Made by a program: the position numbers and the translations under genes. DNA of 64,000 bases from Paenibacillus sp. FSL K6-1096 (GTDB taxonomy: Bacteria > Bacillota > Bacilli > Paenibacillales > Paenibacillaceae). This document shows positions 59,714 through 64,000 of the stretch, in pieces (within the stretch, counting starts at the first letter, position 1; every line of letters starts with the position of its first letter). The stretch lies in contig NZ_CP150274.1 in the NCBI RefSeq assembly GCF_037977055.1, forward strand, positions 4,154,001 through 4,218,000, read 5' to 3'. The notes beneath the pieces are model-generated. The model saw only the letters and a list, made by a program, of their open reading frames with translations, searched no databases and was not told where the DNA came from.

Positions 59714-60497
59714 GCGTCTGCTGCTGGGGCGCAGCATTGACACAGGCTCCTGGGTCCATAAGCTGGATGCCCGCTCCAAAATTACCGGAATGCTGCTCTA
59801 CGTAGTCATCATCCTGCTGTCCACATCGTGGATGGCGATGGGGCTGCTCGCCGTATTCTCCATCATCGTGATGGCGACCACCCGCATTCCCCTGAAATAT
59901 TTCATTAAGGCTGCGAAGCCGCTAAGATATCTGATGTTATTCATCTTCATCGTACAGGCGCTGTCCGTGAAGGAGGGGGAGGTGCTGTGGTCGCTGGGCT
60001 CCTTCTCCCTGCATGAGGGCGGCCTGCGGCTCGGAGCGTTCTCGGTCATCCGCATGCTGTTCCTGCTGACCTTCACGGCGCTGCTGACCTTCACAACGAC
60101 CCCGGCCAAGCTCAATCAGGGACTGGAGGGCGTGCTCTCGCCCTTCAGGAAGCTGGGACTGTCGCCGGACCGGATCACGCTGATGATCAGCATCGCGCTG
60201 CGTTTCATTCCGACGATTCTGGATGAGGCGCAGATTATCCTCAAGGCGCAGGCCTCGCGCGGCGCGGATCTGAAGGAGCTGCCGCTGAAGGAGAAGGCGC
60301 GGATGCTGGTCTCGCTGCTGGTGCCGGTCATCGCCAGCGCCTTCCGGCGGGCGCAGGACCTTATCTATTCGATGGAGGCCCGGGGCTTCCGCATGGGAGC
60401 GCCGCGCAGCCGGTATCACCGCCTCAGGTGGGGCGCGGCTGATACGCTGTTTGTTGCGATGTTCGTTGTTCTGGGAATTGCAGTTGCATCATTGTAA
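59706..60497 (+). CDS. ecfT: ECF transporter transmembrane subunit EcfT
   Basis: A 263-residue membrane protein with about five segments in the first two-thirds. Two coupling-helix Ala-Arg-Gly motifs are visible, in AQASRGADLKE and MEARGFRMGAPRS, which contact the ATPases. GAGGG lies 7 nt before ATG 59706; ATG 59700 is also possible. It joins the two ATPases and the S component. Confidence 0.92.
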   Translation: MNERLLLGRSIDTGSWVHKLDARSKITGMLLYVVIILLSTSWMAMGLLAVFSIIVMATTRIPLKYFIKAAKPLRYLMLFIFIVQALSVKEGEVLWSLGSFSLHEGGLRLGAFSVIRMLFLLTFTALLTFTTTPAKLNQGLEGVLSPFRKLGLSPDRITLMISIALRFIPTILDEAQIILKAQASRGADLKELPLKEKARMLVSLLVPVIASAFRRAQDLIYSMEARGFRMGAPRSRYHRLRWGAADTLFVAMFVVLGIAVASL

Positions 60498-60519
60498 GAC
60501 ATTTGGGAGGCTACGAGAT

Positions 60520-62445
60520 ATGGCACGTTTTTTTAATGGAAAAGAGATTGAATTGCTGGCACCTGCAGGGACGTTCGAGATCTTCAAGGCTGTGATTGAA
60601 GCGAAGTGTGATGCGGTCTATTTCGGCGGTCCGGTGCTGAACATGAGAATGATGCGCAAGGGCTATAACTTAAGCCATGAGGAGATTCTTGAAGCGCTGG
60701 ATATTGCCCGCCGTCTGGACAAAAAGGTGTATATCACCGTTAATAATCTCTTCAGCGAAGAGGATGTGGAGGAGGCCAGAGAGTACCTGCGTTTCCTGGA
60801 TACAGCACGGCCGGATGCGCTGATTGTGCAGGACATGGCTGTACTGGAGCTGATCCGCGAGATGGGGCTGTCCCTGCCGGTCCACGCCTCGGTGATGATG
60901 AATGTGCATAATCTGGAGATGATCCACGCACTGAAGGACCTGGGCGTCAGCCGGGTCGTGACCTCACGGGAGATGGATCTGCAGACAGCGAAGCTGCTCG
61001 GGCGTCAGAGCGGAATGGAGCTGGAATATTTCATTCATGGCGATATGTGTTCCGTACATGGGGCGAACTGTTATTTCAGCTCCCAGGTGTTCGGGATGAG
61101 CAGCAACCGGGGCAAATGCATGAAGCCTTGCCGCTGGGATTACCGGATTAAGCGTGACGGTTATGTATTCCCGGCCGAATATCCGCTGGCGGTGAAGGAT
61201 ATGTTCATGTATGAGCATCTGCCGGAGCTGATTGATTCCGGAATCACCTCTTTCAAGATCGAGGGCCGGATGCGCGACCAGGAGTTCATGGTAATGCTGG
61301 TGAATGCCTACGGCGATGCGCTGGACCGTTATATTGCTGATCCGCTCGGCTTCGACCGGACCGTGGACTCCAAGGAGCTGCACAAGAACCGCAAGCGCGA
61401 TTTCTCGACTGCGTATGCCTTCGGCAGACCGGGCTTGTCCAATATCAACCGCCGTTATGAAGGAACAGGCAAGTTCTACAGCACCGGCAAAGTATTCAGT
61501 ACACCGACGGCAGAGCGTGAGCTGTCTGAGGAACGCGTGATGCAGCTGCGTGAACGCCTGGCTTCCGGCAAGCGGAGTAACCCGGCTAAGCCTGGGCTTG
61601 CGGTGCGGGTGAATAATATGGAGCAGGCGCGGCTGGTCCTGGAGATGGGCGTAGATAGCCTGTATCTGCCGGGAGATGTGTTCGAGCCGGACCGGCCTTT
61701 TACGAAGCAGGATATCATGGAGCTTGGAGCGGTCAAGGGGCAGACGAAGCTGTATCTGGGGATGCCGCGGATGATGAACGAGCTGCATTTTGACCAATAT
61801 GACCATCTGCTGCATGGCGAGAAGCTGCCGATTGACGGGCTGATGGTGACGAATCTGGGCGCAGTCCGCCGCTACCGCACTACCGGATATCCGATGATTG
61901 GTGATGTGAGCCTCAATATCTATAACCACCTGTCTGCCGGGCTGTATGCGGAGCTTGGGCTTACGAAGCTTACTGTATCACCGGAGATGACGATGGAGCA
62001 TTTCGCTTCCTTTACCTCGCACTGCGGGCTGCCGCTGGAGGTTGTGGTGCACGGAACGCCGGCGCTGATGTATATGGAGCATGACCTGTTCGAGAATACC
62101 GAAGTGATGGAGCCGATCGGCGAGGAAGACAACCAGTACGTGCGCAATGATGTGCTAGTCCTCAAAACCGATAAAGGCGAGAACCCCGTCTACCGCGACC
62201 AATACGGCCGCTGCCATCTGCTGTTTGCCAAAGAGCTGTGTTACCTGCCGATGTTGGACGAAATGAAGGACCTGGGCATTGCCACCTTCCGCATTGAAGG
62301 AGCCACTTACAGCACACAGGAGCTGCGTACCATTATTGCCGCATATCAGGCTGCACTTCACGGGCCGAAGCGGGAGAACGATCTGCTGGGCGGACTGAAG
62401 CCGGTATATGCCGGATACACGCTCGGGTCGCTGCAATTCAACTAA
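60520..62445 (+). CDS. Peptidase U32 family protein
   Basis: A 641-residue soluble protein. The N-terminal half is the U32 fold: LLAPAGTFEIFKAVIEAKCDAVYFGG, and a Cys-rich segment (GDMCSVHGANCYFS...RGKCMKPCRWDY) that may hold a 4Fe-4S cluster. Several U32 proteins are not proteases: they hydroxylate tRNA or rRNA (TrhP, RlhA) or make quinones without oxygen (UbiU/UbiV). The position before a UbiA gene favours neither firmly. GGGAGG precedes ATG 60520. It follows ecfT by 22 bp and is probably cotranscribed. Confidence 0.88.
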   Translation: MARFFNGKEIELLAPAGTFEIFKAVIEAKCDAVYFGGPVLNMRMMRKGYNLSHEEILEALDIARRLDKKVYITVNNLFSEEDVEEAREYLRFLDTARPDALIVQDMAVLELIREMGLSLPVHASVMMNVHNLEMIHALKDLGVSRVVTSREMDLQTAKLLGRQSGMELEYFIHGDMCSVHGANCYFSSQVFGMSSNRGKCMKPCRWDYRIKRDGYVFPAEYPLAVKDMFMYEHLPELIDSGITSFKIEGRMRDQEFMVMLVNAYGDALDRYIADPLGFDRTVDSKELHKNRKRDFSTAYAFGRPGLSNINRRYEGTGKFYSTGKVFSTPTAERELSEERVMQLRERLASGKRSNPAKPGLAVRVNNMEQARLVLEMGVDSLYLPGDVFEPDRPFTKQDIMELGAVKGQTKLYLGMPRMMNELHFDQYDHLLHGEKLPIDGLMVTNLGAVRRYRTTGYPMIGDVSLNIYNHLSAGLYAELGLTKLTVSPEMTMEHFASFTSHCGLPLEVVVHGTPALMYMEHDLFENTEVMEPIGEEDNQYVRNDVLVLKTDKGENPVYRDQYGRCHLLFAKELCYLPMLDEMKDLGIATFRIEGATYSTQELRTIIAAYQAALHGPKRENDLLGGLKPVYAGYTLGSLQFN

Positions 62446-62455
62446 CATTATTCAA

Positions 62456-62484
62456 TTTTAAAATATCGCTGAAGCGAGTATAAT
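62456..62484 (+). promoter_or_regulatory. Candidate promoter of the aminotransferase
   Basis: TTTTAA (62456-62461), a 17-bp spacer and a perfect TATAAT (62479-62484). The -35 is weak. Confidence 0.45.
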
Positions 62485-62575
62485 TAGAGCAATGGTGCAT
62501 TTATAAGTACTTTTTTTCACAAGTTCAAGGACTGTGGCCTGCCGTACATCCGCAGTTGAAAGTGAGGGTATTAAC

Positions 62576-63859
62576 ATGGAACAGAGCAATTATATCGGAA
62601 GAGAAGCCGTAGCCGCCAAAAGAAAGCAGCACTTCTACCCGTGCACCGCACATTTCTACCGGGATGCCCCGCAGCTGGTACGCGGACACATGCAGTATCT
62701 CTACGATGAGAACGGCAAGGAATACACGGACTTCTTCGCCGGGGTATCGGTGGTCGCCTGCGGCCACTGCAACCCGGCCATCACCTCCCGCACCATCGCG
62801 CAGCTCCAGCAGCTGCAGCACACCTCGCCCATCTATCTGACCCAGCCGAATGTGGATTTGGCGGAACGTCTGGAGGGACTGCTGCCGGGTGCCTTGCGCC
62901 GGACCTTCTTCGTCAACAGCGGCTCGGAGGCGAACGAAGGGGCGCTCCTGCTCGCGCGGATGCATACGGGGCGCAAGGGCTTCATCGCGCTGGAGGCGGG
63001 CCTGCATGGCCGGACTAACCTGACGATGAGCGTAACCGGACTGCAGATGTGGAGAACCGATGCCTATCTGGATGAGGATGTGACGTTCATCAAGCGTCCG
63101 TACCACCCGGACCTGACCCTGGAGGAAGCTGCGGCGCAGTCGCTCCAGCATCTGAAAGAGGTGCTGGCCGAGAAGGGCGACACCATCGCCGCCATGATTG
63201 CTGAACCGATTCAGGGGAACGGCGGGATGGTTATGCCTGCGCTGACCTATTTCCGTGAGGTAAAAGCCCTGCTGGAGCAGTACGGCGTGCTTCTGATCGA
63301 CGATGAGATTCAGACCGGCTATGGCCGTACGGGAGCGATGTTCGCGATGGAGCATTACGGCGTAGTGCCGGACATCATCAGCATGGCTAAGGCGCTGGGC
63401 AACGGCGTACCAGTCGCGGCATTTTCGACGAAGGATGAGATTGCCGCTTCGCTGAACAAGCCTTCCGCATCGACCTTTGGCGGGAACCCTGTTTCTGCGG
63501 CTACCGCGCTGGCGGTGCTGGATTATATCCAGGGCGAGCGGCTGCCGGAGCGTGCGGCTGAGCTGGGCGGACGGCTGAAGCAGGGCCTGCTTGCCCTCCA
63601 GCAGCGTTACCCTGCGTTGATTACTGATGTGCGGGGCACGGGTCTGATGCTGGGAGCAGAGCTGGCCGGTTCGGGTACGATGGATGCCGCTGCGCTGACC
63701 GACCAGGTACTGGAGGAGCTGAAGGACCGGGGCTATCTAATCGGCAAAAACGGCATAGGCCGCAACGTCCTCGCCTTCCAGCCGCCGCTGGTGGTCACGG
63801 CAGAGAACATCGACGCCCTGCTGGCGGCGCTGGATGAAGTGCTGCAAGCGATCCATTGA
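62576..63859 (+). CDS. Class III aminotransferase (AGXT2-like)
   Basis: A 427-residue PLP enzyme. The PLP-contacting stretch is LLIDDEIQTGYGRTG and the Schiff-base Lys lies in SMAKALGNGVP. NSGSEANEGALLLAR is the cofactor-phosphate region. It resembles alanine-glyoxylate/aspartate-family class III aminotransferases; the amino donor and acceptor cannot be told. GAGGGTATTAAC precedes ATG 62576. The next gene starts 13 bp later. Confidence 0.9.
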   Translation: MEQSNYIGREAVAAKRKQHFYPCTAHFYRDAPQLVRGHMQYLYDENGKEYTDFFAGVSVVACGHCNPAITSRTIAQLQQLQHTSPIYLTQPNVDLAERLEGLLPGALRRTFFVNSGSEANEGALLLARMHTGRKGFIALEAGLHGRTNLTMSVTGLQMWRTDAYLDEDVTFIKRPYHPDLTLEEAAAQSLQHLKEVLAEKGDTIAAMIAEPIQGNGGMVMPALTYFREVKALLEQYGVLLIDDEIQTGYGRTGAMFAMEHYGVVPDIISMAKALGNGVPVAAFSTKDEIAASLNKPSASTFGGNPVSAATALAVLDYIQGERLPERAAELGGRLKQGLLALQQRYPALITDVRGTGLMLGAELAGSGTMDAAALTDQVLEELKDRGYLIGKNGIGRNVLAFQPPLVVTAENIDALLAALDEVLQAIH

Positions 63860-63871
63860 AGAAAGAGGCAC

Positions 63872-64000
63872 ATGATTATGGTTATCTTTAATGCTTTTAA
63901 GAATACGGCTCTGAAATTAAAAATGTTCAGCGAGCTGGTGATGTTCTCGCATACGCTGTTCTCGCTGCCGTTTGCCATCATCTCGATGGTGTGGGCGGCG
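63872..64000 (+). CDS. UbiA family prenyltransferase (partial, N-terminus)
   Basis: Only the first 43 residues lie in the window. MFSELVMFSHTLFSLPFAII matches the first helix of UbiA-type prenyltransferases, which attach a polyprenyl tail in menaquinone or related quinone synthesis. AAAGAGG precedes ATG 63872. The gene continues past 64000. Call based on a short stretch only. Confidence 0.65.
   Translation, partial: MIMVIFNAFKNTALKLKMFSELVMFSHTLFSLPFAIISMVWAA

Overview
The window reads as one continuous stretch of a Paenibacillus-like (Bacillales) chromosome. The basis is strong AGGAGG ribosome binding sites, B. subtilis-type small genes (YezD, YwbE, YneQ, YhjD-like), Lpl/Yes-type sugar transport with a YesM/YesN two-component pair, SLH and LPXTG surface proteins, a serS T-box, and moderately GC-rich codon use. 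I see no insertion sequence, prophage, CRISPR array or rRNA. There is one tRNA (Thr, anticodon CGT).

Layout. 97-2397 holds a membrane-anchored alpha/beta hydrolase. 2934-6382 is a sulfate uptake operon (sbp-cysT-cysW-yezD) behind a promoter, an Rrf2-like dyad and a leader with a terminator hairpin; no ATPase gene is present. 6529-16965 holds housekeeping and small genes: VOC protein, acetyltransferases, the NAD(P)HX repair enzyme nnr with an odd repeat insert, a short-chain dehydrogenase, serine deaminase sdaAB-sdaAA, yneQ, ywbE and an HNH protein. 17018-31600 is a glycan module: LacI regulator, its perfect 20-bp operator, a GH30 glycosidase, a 1075-residue GH94-like phosphorylase, a protein of unknown function, an Lpl-type ABC transporter (two permeases and a lipoprotein) and a histidine kinase/AraC response regulator pair.

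31699-36312 holds an AAC(3)-type acetyltransferase, a histidine phosphatase, an MFS exporter and its ArsR regulator. 36427-41550 is a 1707-residue secreted nuclease/5'-nucleotidase with SLH anchors and PhoP-box-like repeats upstream. Then come serS with its T-box, an NADPH:FMN reductase-like gene, and anaerobic ribonucleotide reductase nrdD-nrdG under a cobalamin riboswitch plus an NrdR-like box. 50092-53338 has a 32-residue membrane protein and a c-di-GMP-I riboswitch in front of a long sortase-anchored protein; an HD-GYP protein (c-di-GMP hydrolase type) lies 2 kb downstream. The window ends with a NusG-II protein, a Gx-family S component, EcfA1-EcfA2-EcfT, a U32 protein, a class III aminotransferase and the start of a UbiA prenyltransferase. 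This cluster looks linked to quinone and extracytoplasmic redox work.

The most unusual feature is a set of nine intergenic arrays of short imperfect palindromes. Five arrays share one core (a stem around AAAAAC), and four have other cores, yet nearly all units repeat every 51 bp (50-52). They lie between or after genes throughout the window and explain most gene-free stretches longer than 300 bp. Unit positions and spacings were counted by hand from the sequence. The biological meaning is open.
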